From Campylobacter devanensis (GTDB lineage Bacteria > Campylobacterota > Campylobacteria > Campylobacterales > Campylobacteraceae), in NCBI RefSeq assembly GCF_002139915.1, contig NZ_CP018788.1, positions 310,001 through 374,000 on the forward strand: a stretch of DNA of 64,000 bases, written 5' to 3'. A model generated the notes under the pieces. That model worked only from the letters and a program-made list of their open reading frames with translations. It was not told where the DNA came from and searched no databases. The translations under genes were made by a program, and so were the position numbers. Shown piece after piece: positions 28,253 through 37,570 of this stretch. Position 1 is the first letter of the stretch; every line of letters begins with the position of its first letter.

Positions 28253-29314
28253 TTACCTATGTTTATAAAACTGATATCCAGCAAATAGCATCAAAATAAT
28301 AACAGGCAAAATAATACCAATCTCAGCAGCAATAGCACCATTAATACTAAGACGAATAAGTAAAAATAAAATACCCCAAATACAAAGCGAGATAAAAATC
28401 GCCCCAAAACTAGCAATAGCTAAGCTAGCAAAACGCCCAGTAACAGGCATATAATAGTATAAAATTAACACCATAAATGGAGCAAAAAGTGGGAAAAATA
28501 TCATTGAATATAGTACAGATTTTATCTTAGCAATGTTTATATTTTCATTTTTAAGTGTATTTATGGAGTCAATAGCATCTATGATGGAGTAGAGATTGTC
28601 TTTATTTTCGATATTTTCTATTATGCGTGGGCGGAAGCTATTTGTGATTACTATCTCATCAGCATAGCTACGCTCTAACCCTGTAGCACCTAGGCTTAAA
28701 TTTTGCGGTATTTGAGTTATGTTGTTATCTTTAAGTATCCAGGTGTCGCCATTGTAGCTAGCCTCTTTAGCAGTTATTTGAGATATAATTTGTGAACCAT
28801 TCATATCAAAAATTCTGACATTTTGAGCAAGCTGCTTATTGCCAAGGAGTTTTTCGATATATGTAAATTTATTTTCAAAGCGCAAAAATATCCATTTGGT
28901 TGAGCGATCAAAGCTTTGAAAATCTTCTAAGGATTCTTGTCTTTCTTTGGCGTAGGCAAACTGTGTGCAGCAAAGTCCGATATATCCAAAGCTAATAAGT
29001 AAAGTGATGGTAAAAATAGGCGTTATAAGGCGGTTTTTACTAATTCCTAAAGCGTAGAAGCTGACTAATTCATTGGAGCGAGTTAGGTTAATCATAGTTG
29101 CTATTAGGGCTAAGACTATTGAGATTGGCAATACATAATTGATTGAAATTAATGCAGTTAGACTAACATAAATTAGTTGTAAATTTGCACTACTTGGGAG
29201 ATTTTTAAGATTTGTAAGGGTATCAATAACTACATAAAATCCAATCAATGAGATAAATATAATAAAAAAATATTTTACATAAATAAATGCACTATACCTA
29301 GCAAAAAGCTTCAT
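28253..29314 (-). CDS. lptG: LptG-type lipopolysaccharide export permease
   Basis: It belongs to the YjgP/YjgQ family, membrane subunits of the Lpt exporter that draws LPS or lipooligosaccharide out of the inner membrane. I place the start at 29314, giving 353 residues (MKLFARYSAFIYVKYFF), because a TATAAT (plus 29333-29338) and GGA lie just upstream; a longer frame would begin before that promoter. Three N-terminal helices, a periplasmic jellyroll (about 120-250, with FDMNGSQIISQITAKEASYNGDTWIL) and three C-terminal helices match the family. LptF and LptB are not in the window. Confidence 0.85.
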   Translation of the reverse strand: MKLFARYSAFIYVKYFFIIFISLIGFYVVIDTLTNLKNLPSSANLQLIYVSLTALISINYVLPISIVLALIATMINLTRSNELVSFYALGISKNRLITPIFTITLLISFGYIGLCCTQFAYAKERQESLEDFQSFDRSTKWIFLRFENKFTYIEKLLGNKQLAQNVRIFDMNGSQIISQITAKEASYNGDTWILKDNNITQIPQNLSLGATGLERSYADEIVITNSFRPRIIENIENKDNLYSIIDAIDSINTLKNENINIAKIKSVLYSMIFFPLFAPFMVLILYYYMPVTGRFASLAIASFGAIFISLCIWGILFLLIRLSINGAIAAEIGIILPVIILMLFAGYQFYKHR

Positions 29315-29332
29315 CAACAATCCAAATTTAGT

Positions 29333-29338
29333 ATTATA
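29333..29338 (-). promoter_or_regulatory. -10 element for lptG
   Basis: TATAAT on the minus strand, 19 bases before the chosen lptG ATG. It supports the shorter start. Confidence 0.45.
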
Positions 29339-29436
29339 ATGATTTAACAATGGGTTGAATTCTATCTAAATATACCTAAATATTTTCAAAATTTAGCAAA
29401 AATTTGGATAAAATTACGCTTTTAAAAGAGAAATTT

Positions 29437-30042
29437 ATGATTAGATTGATTTTATTTGGCGTTTTTATGCTTTGTTGCGTGGTAATTTTATGTAGTATAA
29501 ATCAGCGTGATTTGATAAATTTAATGGGCGAATTTAGCAAATTTGATTGGGTGATTTATATTGGGTGCTGGGCGATTTTGCCAGTATTTTTATTTCCGGC
29601 TGGGATTTTGGCTATTGGCGGTGGGGCGATTTTAGGCTTTTGGGAGGCTTTAATCTGTGCGATGATAGGGGTCGGGATAAACTCAGCTATAATGTATTTT
29701 ATCGCAAGATATTTTAGTGGGGCTTTTGATACTGCTAAATTTGAGAGAATTAAAAATAAATTTTGTAAGGATGAATTTAGTCTAATAATTTTGCTTAGAT
29801 TAATACCAATTGTGCCTTATAATGTCGTGAATTACATGGCTGGGGCGTTGAGGTTTGATTTTGTTAAATTTATCATTGCTGGGGTGCTTGGGAAGTTTAT
29901 TAGTGCGGTGCTATTTATAAATTTAGGTAGCAATATAGCAAATTATAAAAGTTATGAATTTTGGCTAGCCTTAGCCCTTGTAGTTGCGATGGGTTTGGTG
30001 GCGTTTTGGGTTAGAAAAATTCTAAATAGGAGAGTTGGATGA
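29437..30042 (+). CDS. VTT-domain (TVP38/TMEM64, DedA-like) membrane protein
   Basis: This 201-residue integral membrane protein has about six hydrophobic segments. The VTT signature is present: GGGAILGFWEALICAMIGVGINSAIMYFIAR, and LIILLRLIPIVPYNVVNYMAGA with the RxxPxxPxxxxNxxAG pattern. Members of this superfamily act as lipid scramblases or flippases or support membrane homeostasis; the substrate here is unknown. The start is ATG 29437; an in-frame TTG at 29404 is less likely. Its end overlaps rdgB by 4 bases. Confidence 0.85.
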   Translation: MIRLILFGVFMLCCVVILCSINQRDLINLMGEFSKFDWVIYIGCWAILPVFLFPAGILAIGGGAILGFWEALICAMIGVGINSAIMYFIARYFSGAFDTAKFERIKNKFCKDEFSLIILLRLIPIVPYNVVNYMAGALRFDFVKFIIAGVLGKFISAVLFINLGSNIANYKSYEFWLALALVVAMGLVAFWVRKILNRRVG

Positions 30043-30650
30043 AGATTGTTTTAGCTACAAATAATATGGATAAAGTAAGGGAGATTAAGGCTTATTATAA
30101 TCAATTTGAAGTTTTGGCTTTGGGTGATATATGTAAGCCCTTTGAGATCCAAGAGTATGGCAAGAGCTTTTATGAAAATGCGATGATAAAAGCAGATGCT
30201 GTGTATGAGAAGATTAAAGAGCTTGGAATTGAAAATGAGTGTATAGCTCTAAGTGATGATAGCGGGATAAGCGTAGAAGCGCTTGGTTTTGCTCCTGGGA
30301 TCTACTCAGCTAGGTATAGTGGCGAAGGGGCGAGTGATGCGAGCAATAGAGCAAAATTGATTAGTGAGTTAAAAAGATTAGGCTTAAGCCACGCTAAGGC
30401 ATTTTACACCGCCTGTATCGGCATCGGCTCTAAATATGGCAGATATGGCGTCCATGGATTTATGCATGGCAAGGTTATAGATAAAGAGCTTGGGGATAAT
30501 GGCTTTGGGTATGATTTTATGTTTATTCCTGATGGATTTGATAAGACTATAGGGCAGATTGATGAGAGTATCAAGCTTCAAATTTCACACCGATCTAAGG
30601 GGCTAGAACTAGCTAAGCCTATACTTAAAATGTTGAGTAGATATTATTAA
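30039..30650 (+). CDS. rdgB: dITP/XTP pyrophosphatase (RdgB/HAM1 family)
   Basis: It hydrolyses deaminated purine nucleoside triphosphates to keep them out of DNA. The 203-residue protein begins KIVLATNNMDKVREIK and contains YGKSFYENAMIKADAV, LSDDSGISVEALGFAPGIYSARYSG with the catalytic aspartates at about 70-75, and the C-terminal SHRSKGLELAKPIL motif. The start ATG is coupled to the upstream VTT gene. Confidence 0.95.
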   Translation: MKIVLATNNMDKVREIKAYYNQFEVLALGDICKPFEIQEYGKSFYENAMIKADAVYEKIKELGIENECIALSDDSGISVEALGFAPGIYSARYSGEGASDASNRAKLISELKRLGLSHAKAFYTACIGIGSKYGRYGVHGFMHGKVIDKELGDNGFGYDFMFIPDGFDKTIGQIDESIKLQISHRSKGLELAKPILKMLSRYY

Positions 30651-30740
30651 ATTTATATAATTGAAATAAATATTAAGCACAAAGTAATAATTATTTCGGT
30701 ATTATTTTAGCTTAATCTATAATATTTTAAGGAGTATTTT

Positions 30741-32687
30741 ATGAGATTGCTTTGTGCTTTGTGTGCCGCTGCGAGTTTATACGCTCAAGATTTAAATTTA
30801 GGTAGAGTAAATGTAACTCAAAGTTATGAAAAAAGCATTTTAGACAATCCCATAACTACACAAATCACCAAAGACACTATACTAAATTCACCCGATCTAG
30901 CCAAATCTTTGCTTGATATAAGTGGATTTAATATGGTTAGAAAAGGCGGTGGCGGTAGCGAAGTATCATATCGCTCAGGGCTTTCGGCTAGACTGCCTAT
31001 ATATACAGATGGATCTGAAATTCACGGCGGTTGCGGTGGTCGGATGGATACAGCTATAACCTATATCGCACCGCAAAATTACCGCTCAATTAAGATAATA
31101 AAAGGCCCTCAAGATGTGAGATATGGAGCACTAGTTAATGGTGGATTGCTCTTTGATAGGGGGATTATTAGATTAAATGAGCTTAGCTATGGTGCTGATA
31201 TATCTATGCTTGCTGGTAGCTTTAACCAAAGAGAGTTAAGTGGCGAGGCGATCGGCGGAAATGAGCTTGGTAGTATCCAAGTAAATGGCGGAATTTACCA
31301 AAGCGATAATTACAAAGATGGCGATGGAAACATAGTCCATTCAGAGTATTTTCGCAAACAAGGCGCTATAATCGCCACATTAACACCAAATGAAGAGAGT
31401 GCTATTAGCCTTAGTGCTGACTTTGGCGATGGCGAGGCGGCTTATGCTGATAGGGCGATGGATGGGACAAAGTTTCAAAGAGAATCTTATAATCTAGCTT
31501 TAGAGCAGGCCTTAGGTAGCCACACTTTGAATTTACAAGGTTATTATCACTATATAGATCATGTGATGGATAATTTTAGCCTAAGACCAGCAATGCCAAA
31601 TAGATATAATATCAGCAATCCAAAAAGAGAGATTATCGGCACTAAAGCCGAGATAAAACTAAATTTCGATACTATAACTACATATATAGGTGGCTCTTAT
31701 AGAGAAGATAAGCACTCTAGTAGAATGACTCAAAATGCCATTAATGCCACCGAGGCACGAAATACGCTTTTTTCTAAGGATTATAACAAAAATGCTCTAA
31801 TTAGCACATCTTCTGTATTTACTCAAAGCGAGTATCTTAGTGAGGATTATGGGGTATTTGGCGGTATTAGATTAGATAGGGTTGAGATAGATAAATATCT
31901 TGCTGGTAGATTTGATAGATCTAAAATTCAAACCCCAATATCTGGATTTATGCGTTATGAGAGATATTTTGATACATTAAGCTTATATGCTGGGGTTGGT
32001 AGAGCTGAGAGAGCATCGGATTTTTGGGAACTTCAAAAAGTTGATGGAATGAGCTTAAAAACCGAAAAAAATCACCAAATCGACCTAGGTACTATCTATG
32101 ATAATGGGAATTTGAGTTTAAGCACAAATTTATTTGTGTCTAAAATAGATGATTATATCATTTTAAATTACAATGGCGCTACATCTTCATTTAATACAGA
32201 TGCCCTTTTGATGGGTGGAGAGATAGATGCTAATATATTGATTAATAATTTTTATAAGCTTGGTGCGGGGTTATCGTATGTTTATGGCGAGAATTTGAAA
32301 GATACAAATGGATTAAAAGATGGCGATCCACTGCCTCAAATTTCGCCTTTGGTTTTTAAAGCTGTTGCCGGTTTGGTGCGTAATGAGTGGTTTGTCGATT
32401 TGGATTTTTATGCTAATGCTAGCCAACATAGATATAAAGAGAATTACGGCAATGTCGCCGGTAAGGACTTAGGCTATAGCGATAGCTTTTGGACTATTGG
32501 GCTAAATGCTGGATATAAATACAAAAATTATCAAATTATGCTAGCAGCACTAAATTTAAACGACGCACTATATAGCTATCACACTAGCAAAAATGGCGCC
32601 GAAATAGCCACGCTTGATATCCCAGCTACTACTAGAGTTTATGAGCCGGGGCGAAGCTTTTGGGTGAAATTAAGAGCAAATTTCTAA
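30741..32687 (+). CDS. TonB-dependent copper receptor, OprC/NosA-like
   Basis: This outer-membrane beta-barrel receptor has 648 residues. A signal peptide ends near YAQ (residues 13-15), a plug follows (SLLDISGFNMVRKGGGGSEVSYRSG; IKIIKGPQDVRYG), then a 22-strand barrel ending in aromatic F. The plug contains GGCGGRMD at about 95-102, and DHVMDNFSLRP lies at about 272. In Pseudomonas OprC the CxxxM and HxM sites bind copper, and both spacings are kept here. The receptor is one base upstream of a TonB gene. The promoter region 30651-30740 has AAGGAG at 30730-30735. Copper import is the likely role; this is inferred from family residues. Confidence 0.85.
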   Translation: MRLLCALCAAASLYAQDLNLGRVNVTQSYEKSILDNPITTQITKDTILNSPDLAKSLLDISGFNMVRKGGGGSEVSYRSGLSARLPIYTDGSEIHGGCGGRMDTAITYIAPQNYRSIKIIKGPQDVRYGALVNGGLLFDRGIIRLNELSYGADISMLAGSFNQRELSGEAIGGNELGSIQVNGGIYQSDNYKDGDGNIVHSEYFRKQGAIIATLTPNEESAISLSADFGDGEAAYADRAMDGTKFQRESYNLALEQALGSHTLNLQGYYHYIDHVMDNFSLRPAMPNRYNISNPKREIIGTKAEIKLNFDTITTYIGGSYREDKHSSRMTQNAINATEARNTLFSKDYNKNALISTSSVFTQSEYLSEDYGVFGGIRLDRVEIDKYLAGRFDRSKIQTPISGFMRYERYFDTLSLYAGVGRAERASDFWELQKVDGMSLKTEKNHQIDLGTIYDNGNLSLSTNLFVSKIDDYIILNYNGATSSFNTDALLMGGEIDANILINNFYKLGAGLSYVYGENLKDTNGLKDGDPLPQISPLVFKAVAGLVRNEWFVDLDFYANASQHRYKENYGNVAGKDLGYSDSFWTIGLNAGYKYKNYQIMLAALNLNDALYSYHTSKNGAEIATLDIPATTRVYEPGRSFWVKLRANF

Positions 32688-32688
32688 A

Positions 32689-33378
32689 ATGGAGCAAAAA
32701 GCACTCAATATAACTTCATTCATATTTTCACTATTGATATATTTTGTGCTTGTGGTTCTTATAACCTTTGGTGCTAAAATAAATTTAGGCAAGGATAAAA
32801 TAGTTAGTGAATTTGAAATTTATATAGTAGAATCTGATATAAAACCAAATTCGCTAAATCCCATAAAACCGCCAAATTCATCTATAAATCCATCAAATTC
32901 ATCCATAAATTCACCGAGCACGCCAGATCCCCAAACCCGTAAAATCCCAGCTCAAAAATCCCAAAAACCAACCCAAAAAATCCAAACCACAACCCAAAAT
33001 TTAACCAGAGCAGCCTATCAATCATCACAACAAAATACCCCTATAAATAGCCCATCAAAATCAAATGAGCCAACCCCTAGCCAAAACCAAATCACCAAAC
33101 TAAGTAGCGATAGCGAAATATTTAAAAGATTAAAAGATGAAATCGCCCAAAATACCATCTATCCAAGAGCCGCTAGAAGAGCTAGATTGAGTGGTGTAGT
33201 AGGCGTGGAGTTTCAAATAGATAAAAGCGGTATAAGTAATGAGAAAATCTCACGCCCCAGCCAGCATAAATTGCTCAATGAAGCGGCGCTAAATGCGATT
33301 AAAAAAACAAAGCCAAATTTAGAAAATATAGATAAAAAATATAGCATTTTTATGGAGATTGCTTTTGAGCTTAGATAA
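32689..33378 (+). CDS. tonB: TonB energy-transducing protein linked to the copper receptor
   Basis: The 229-residue protein has one N-terminal membrane helix (about 9-29), a periplasmic linker of about 100 residues rich in Pro, Ser, Asn and Gln with repeated NPSNSSIN-like segments, and a TonB C-terminal domain (IYPRAARRARLSGVVGVEFQIDKSG, about 160-184). It carries inner-membrane proton-motive energy to outer-membrane receptors. It begins one base after the receptor stop, so it probably serves that receptor. ExbB and ExbD are not nearby. Campylobacters often have several TonB paralogues. Confidence 0.85.
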   Translation: MEQKALNITSFIFSLLIYFVLVVLITFGAKINLGKDKIVSEFEIYIVESDIKPNSLNPIKPPNSSINPSNSSINSPSTPDPQTRKIPAQKSQKPTQKIQTTTQNLTRAAYQSSQQNTPINSPSKSNEPTPSQNQITKLSSDSEIFKRLKDEIAQNTIYPRAARRARLSGVVGVEFQIDKSGISNEKISRPSQHKLLNEAALNAIKKTKPNLENIDKKYSIFMEIAFELR

Positions 33379-33453
33379 GTATTTTGAAAATATTAATTTT
33401 TTGTTAAAGTGATTTTTGCTTAAAGTATGGAGTGAATTTTAGCTAAATTTGGC

Positions 33454-33459
33454 TATAAT
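33454..33459 (+). promoter_or_regulatory. -10 element for the carboxynorspermidine dehydrogenase gene
   Basis: TATAAT 34 bases before the ATG at 33488, in an AT-rich 109-base intergenic region. AAAGGA follows at 33476-33481. Confidence 0.5.
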
Positions 33460-33487
33460 TACTAAAAATTCAGACAAAGGATAGAAA

Positions 33488-34708
33488 ATGAGTCATATCT
33501 TAATTATCGGAGCAGGCGGAGTAAGTCAAGCAGCAACGGTAAAATGTGCGATGAATTCGCAAGTTTTTACCAAAATCACTCTAGCAAGTCGCACCAAAAG
33601 TAAATGTGATAAAATAGCTAAATTTATAAAAGACAAGGTCGGAGTGGATATCGATACGGCGGCGATAGACGCCGATGATACAGCTGCTGTTGTAGAGCTT
33701 ATTAAAAATATTAAGGCTGATTTATTACTAAATGTTGCACTTCCATATCAAGACCTTACGCTTATGGACGCATGCTCGCAAACTAAAATTCCATATATAG
33801 ATACAGCAAACTATGAACACCCAGATACGGCTAAATTTGAGTATAAACTTCAATGGGCTAAAGATGGTGATTTTAAATCTGCTAATACTATGGCGCTTCT
33901 TGGTAGTGGATTTGATCCGGGCGTTACTAATGTATATTGTGCTTATGCGAAGCAATATCTATTTGATGAGATTGAGTATATTGATATTTTGGATTGTAAT
34001 GCTGGAGACCATGGGTATGCGTTTGCTACTAATTTTAATCCTGAGATAAATTTGCGTGAAGTTAGCGCAAAGGGTAGATACTACAAAGATGGAAAATGGA
34101 TAGAAACCGAGCCGATGGAGATAGGATTTAGCTGGGATTATCCAAAAATTGGCCCAAAAGATAGCTATTTGCTCTATCATGAAGAGCTTGAGAGCTTAGT
34201 TAAAAATATCCCTACTTTAAAGCAAATTCGCTTTTTTATGACCTTTGGGCAGAGTTATCTAACTCATATGAAATGTCTAGAAAATGTAGGTATGCTAAGG
34301 ATTGATGAGGTTGAGCATAATGGAGTTAAAATCGTCCCAATTCAGTTTTTAAAGACTTTGCTACCTGACCCAGCAAGCCTAGGTGCTAGAACCAAAGGCA
34401 AGACAAATATAGGTTGTGTGATAACAGGTATAAAAGATAATAAGCCAAGAAAAGTTTATATCTATAATGTATGCGATCACCAAGAGTGCTATCAAGAAAC
34501 TGGCGTTGGCGCTGTTAGCTACACTACAGGAGTGCCAGCAATGATAGGCTCAATGATGGTAGCAAAGGGTATTTGGAGTGGAAATGGGGTATTTAATATG
34601 GAAGAATTCGATGCCAAACCATTTATGGATGAGCTAAATAAACAAGGCTTACCATGGGAGATCATAGAGATGGCACCAAATGAGACTAGATTAATCAAGG
34701 AAATTTAA
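33488..34708 (+). CDS. carboxynorspermidine dehydrogenase (saccharopine dehydrogenase-like)
   Basis: This 406-residue NADP-dependent enzyme has a Rossmann start ILIIGAGGVSQAATVKCA, then the family segments LLLNVALPYQDLTLMDACSQTKIPYIDTANYE and LGSGFDPGVTNVYCAYA. These are typical of carboxy(nor)spermidine dehydrogenases, which C. jejuni uses with NspC to make spermidine from putrescine and aspartate semialdehyde. It was long annotated as saccharopine dehydrogenase. It stands alone between two promoters; nspC is not in the window. Confidence 0.85.
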   Translation: MSHILIIGAGGVSQAATVKCAMNSQVFTKITLASRTKSKCDKIAKFIKDKVGVDIDTAAIDADDTAAVVELIKNIKADLLLNVALPYQDLTLMDACSQTKIPYIDTANYEHPDTAKFEYKLQWAKDGDFKSANTMALLGSGFDPGVTNVYCAYAKQYLFDEIEYIDILDCNAGDHGYAFATNFNPEINLREVSAKGRYYKDGKWIETEPMEIGFSWDYPKIGPKDSYLLYHEELESLVKNIPTLKQIRFFMTFGQSYLTHMKCLENVGMLRIDEVEHNGVKIVPIQFLKTLLPDPASLGARTKGKTNIGCVITGIKDNKPRKVYIYNVCDHQECYQETGVGAVSYTTGVPAMIGSMMVAKGIWSGNGVFNMEEFDAKPFMDELNKQGLPWEIIEMAPNETRLIKEI

Positions 34709-34758
34709 GCCAAATTTAGATAAAATCCCAACTTTTAAACCCAAAAAAAGGAAAAGCA

Positions 34759-34959
34759 ATGAAAAAAGATATACATCCAGAGTATGTTGAATGCACAGTT
34801 AGCTGCGCTTGCGGTAATACATTTATTAGCAAGTCAAACAAGCCAGAAATCAAAGTAGATATTTGCAGTGCTTGTCATCCATTTTTCACAGGTAGTGAAA
34901 AGATCGTAGATAGCGCAGGTCGTGTAGATAAATTTAAGAAAAAATACGGAATGAAATAA
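34759..34959 (+). CDS. rpmE: 50S ribosomal protein L31
   Basis: The 66-residue protein begins [20 protein letters not shown] and has a later [10 protein letters not shown]. The cysteines at about 16 and at 37/40 mark the zinc-binding (C+) form. It follows AAAGGAAAAGCA. The next gene, rsmI, starts four bases after the stop, as in C. jejuni. Confidence 0.97.
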   Translation: MKKDIHPEYVECTVSCACGNTFISKSNKPEIKVDICSACHPFFTGSEKIVDSAGRVDKFKKKYGMK

Positions 34960-34963
34960 TCTT

Positions 34964-35779
34964 TTGCTCTACTTTCTTCCTACGCCAATTGGCAATTTAG
35001 ATGATATCTCAAAGAGATGCCTGGACATCTTGAACCTTTGTGATATCATAATCTGTGAAGATAGTAGAGTAACTAAATCCCTTATAAATCTTCTAAACAC
35101 AAAATATAATCTAAATATAAATCCATCTGAATTTTACTCTCTTCATACTCATAACGAGAGTGAATTTTTTACTAAATTTGAAGCTAAAAAATTAATAGAA
35201 AATACTGTAGTATATGTAAGCGATGCTGGAATGCCATGCATTAGCGACCCAGGAGTTGCATTAGTAGAATTTGCTCAGCAAAATGGTATAAATTACGAGG
35301 TATTAAGTGGAGCAAATGCAGCACTTTTAGCCGTGGCAGCAAGTGGAATTGTGCAAAAAGAGTTTACATTTTTAGGGTTTTTGCCAAATACTGGAAGAGG
35401 TAGAGAACTAGCTATACAAAATGCACTAAATTTGACTTATCCAGTAGTGATATATGAATCGCCAAAGAGAGTCTTGCAGCTAGTTGAAGCTATTGCAAAG
35501 CTAGAGCCTAAACGGGAGATTTTTGCTATTAAAGAGGCTACTAAGAAATTTGAAGCTAAATTTAAAAATAGTGCTAAAAATCTAGTTGCTATGCTTAAGA
35601 GTGCAAATTTAAAAGGTGAATGGTGTATAGTAATTGATGGTTCAAAAAATAACACCCAAAATACTATAAGCGTAGCTGATATAAATGAATTAGACATTCC
35701 TCCAAAGCAAAAAGCTAAACTCCTAGCCAAGCTTACTGGTAAAAGCGTAAAAGAGATATATGCCCAGTTAAATGGGTAA
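34964..35779 (+). CDS. rsmI: 16S rRNA 2'-O-ribose C1402 methyltransferase
   Basis: RsmI methylates the ribose of C1402 in the decoding centre. The 271-residue protein starts from TTG 34964 with LYFLPTPIGNLDDISKRC, followed by CEDSRVTKSLINLL, VSDAGMPCISDPGVALV and LSGANAALLAVAASGI. This is the tetrapyrrole methylase-type SAM fold of the family. No ATG lies near the N-terminus in frame, and the spacing of four bases from rpmE indicates coupling. Confidence 0.95.
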   Translation: MLYFLPTPIGNLDDISKRCLDILNLCDIIICEDSRVTKSLINLLNTKYNLNINPSEFYSLHTHNESEFFTKFEAKKLIENTVVYVSDAGMPCISDPGVALVEFAQQNGINYEVLSGANAALLAVAASGIVQKEFTFLGFLPNTGRGRELAIQNALNLTYPVVIYESPKRVLQLVEAIAKLEPKREIFAIKEATKKFEAKFKNSAKNLVAMLKSANLKGEWCIVIDGSKNNTQNTISVADINELDIPPKQKAKLLAKLTGKSVKEIYAQLNG

Positions 35780-35849
35780 TTTTAGGATAAATTTATATAG
35801 ATTATTAAAGCTTTATTAGAAGCGATCTTTTGTAAAATAGTATTTATTG

Positions 35850-35871
35850 TATGATTATTTTATTAATCATA
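35850..35871 (+). repeat. Inverted repeat between rsmI and the TrmH-family gene
   Basis: TATGATTA (35850-35857) and TAATCATA (35864-35871) are perfect inverted arms with a 6-base centre, in a 191-base gap. It could be an operator or a weak terminator; no T run follows. Confidence 0.4.
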
Positions 35872-35970
35872 AGAAGTTTCTTAACAATGATAATATAGAA
35901 TTTTACAAAAATTCATTTTTTTTGCTAAAAATAAGCTAAAATTTAAGGGCTTTTAGATACCATAATCGCT

Positions 35971-36657
35971 ATGATTATCTATGGAAAACAGCTATTTTTA
36001 CATTTGTTAAAACATCATAAAGACAAGCTCGAAGAGATATATCTAGCAAAAGAGGTTCAAAAAGATATATTTAGCCAAATAGCAAAAGTCGGCTTGAAAA
36101 TTCAAAAAGTTGATAATCAAAAAGCCCAAGCGCTTGCCCGTGGAGGCAATCATCAAGGCTTTTTAGCAAAGGTAAAAGATTACGAGTTTGCTAATTTAAA
36201 TGAGATTAAAAAGTCTGATTATTTAGTGATTTTATATGGTCTTAGTGATGTAGGAAATATTGGCGCTATAGTAAGGACTGCTTATGCATTGGGTGCTGGC
36301 GGTATAGTTATAGTAGGTAAAAATGAGAGCCTAGCAATGCAAGGAGTAGTGCGTGCTAGTAGCGGTGCAGCGTATGAACTACCAATTGCTTTATGCACTG
36401 ATGGGTTAAGCTTTATAAATGAGCTTAAGCAAGTTGGATTTAAAATTTATGCAGCAAATGCCGGAGGCAAGAATACTAAAGAATTTGAATTTGAGCCTAA
36501 AACTGCTTTAATTATGGGTAGTGAAGGCGAGGGAATACCAAATAAGGTATTGCAAAAATGCGATGAGAGTCTAGGCATAAATATGCGCAAGGACTGGGAT
36601 AGCTTAAATGTCAGTGTGGCGTTTGGAATATTATTTGATAGGATTATAAATGGCTAA
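35971..36657 (+). CDS. rlmB: TrmH/SpoU-family RNA 2'-O-methyltransferase (RlmB-like)
   Basis: The 228-residue protein has a substrate-binding N-domain and the SPOUT knot with YGLSDVGNIGAIVRTAYALGAGG, ALIMGSEGEGIPNKVL and LNVSVAFGILFDR, the three SpoU motifs. RlmB methylates G2251 of 23S rRNA, and this is the usual assignment for the C. jejuni orthologue in the same position. A 23S rather than tRNA target is likely but not provable here. No strong ribosome binding site is seen before ATG 35971. Confidence 0.85.
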   Translation: MIIYGKQLFLHLLKHHKDKLEEIYLAKEVQKDIFSQIAKVGLKIQKVDNQKAQALARGGNHQGFLAKVKDYEFANLNEIKKSDYLVILYGLSDVGNIGAIVRTAYALGAGGIVIVGKNESLAMQGVVRASSGAAYELPIALCTDGLSFINELKQVGFKIYAANAGGKNTKEFEFEPKTALIMGSEGEGIPNKVLQKCDESLGINMRKDWDSLNVSVAFGILFDRIING

Positions 36658-37570
36658 TGGTATAGAAAAACTTTTAGAAATGGATTTAAAAGAGGTAACT
36701 AAGCACACTCATATCGAGACTGAGTATCTAAGATATATGTGTGAAAAAAATTTCGAAAAACTTCGCAAATTAAATGCTTCTGGTTTTGCTAAGATTTTAA
36801 GCCGTGAATATGATATGGATTTACAAGGCTGGATTGATGAGTATAATGAGTATTGTAAAGAACATAATGGTGATGATAATGCAGGTTTTACAGTAGCGCC
36901 AAAACTTCCAGCATATACACCAAAAACCGATAATAGTATGGCTTTAACAGTAATTTTGGTTGTAGTATTAATCATAGTAGCACTAGTTTGGGTAGTTAAA
37001 TTTACAAATATTTTAGATAATATAGAGTTACCAAGTTTTGATAAAAATCAAAGCGTAACCTACTCAGCAAATGCCGTAGTAGAATCAGCTAAAGAGAATT
37101 TAGAAGCAATTAGTCAAACAATAGAAAAAGTGGTTCAAAAAGATGAAAATATCACTACTGAATCTAATCAAACTAAAATAGACTCAAATTCAACTTCTAT
37201 AGAGGCCAATGCGACTACAGAACTAAAAACTCAAACTCTAAATATAGAAACTACAAAAGTAGAAGTACCACAGATTACAGCGCCAACCAATGAAATTGCT
37301 AAAATTATTCCAACTAAAAATATATGGATTGGTATTAAAGATATTGATGGTAAAAATAAAAGATTTCATACAACTAAAAATCCTATCGATCTAAATTTAA
37401 GCACTGATCAACTAATTCAAACAGGCCACGGCGAGTTAATTTTAGAGATTGATGGGGATCAAAAGAAATTTAGCGTTCAAAAGCCATTAAGATTTGTAAT
37501 TCAAAATGGCACAATTAGAGAGTTGGAGTATGACGAATTTGTGAAACTAAACAAAGGTTCTCAATGGTAA
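36650..37570 (+). CDS. RodZ-like membrane protein with N-terminal helix-turn-helix
   Basis: This 306-residue protein has a cytoplasmic N-terminus (about 1-75, with LKEVTKHTHIETEYLRYMCEKNFEKL) resembling the HTH_25 fold of RodZ, a single membrane helix at about 100-121, and a low-complexity Asn/Thr/Glu linker. A C-terminal beta-rich domain follows (NIWIGIKDIDGKNKRFHT onward). RodZ links MreB to the envelope, and the layout is the same. Function is inferred from architecture only. It overlaps rlmB by 8 bases and the next gene by 7. Confidence 0.65.
   Translation: MANGIEKLLEMDLKEVTKHTHIETEYLRYMCEKNFEKLRKLNASGFAKILSREYDMDLQGWIDEYNEYCKEHNGDDNAGFTVAPKLPAYTPKTDNSMALTVILVVVLIIVALVWVVKFTNILDNIELPSFDKNQSVTYSANAVVESAKENLEAISQTIEKVVQKDENITTESNQTKIDSNSTSIEANATTELKTQTLNIETTKVEVPQITAPTNEIAKIIPTKNIWIGIKDIDGKNKRFHTTKNPIDLNLSTDQLIQTGHGELILEIDGDQKKFSVQKPLRFVIQNGTIRELEYDEFVKLNKGSQW

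Noticed and set aside
33813-34049. A 78-codon plus-strand frame and antisense frames inside the carboxynorspermidine dehydrogenase gene
   Set aside because: They overlap the well-supported gene in other frames and show no motif.
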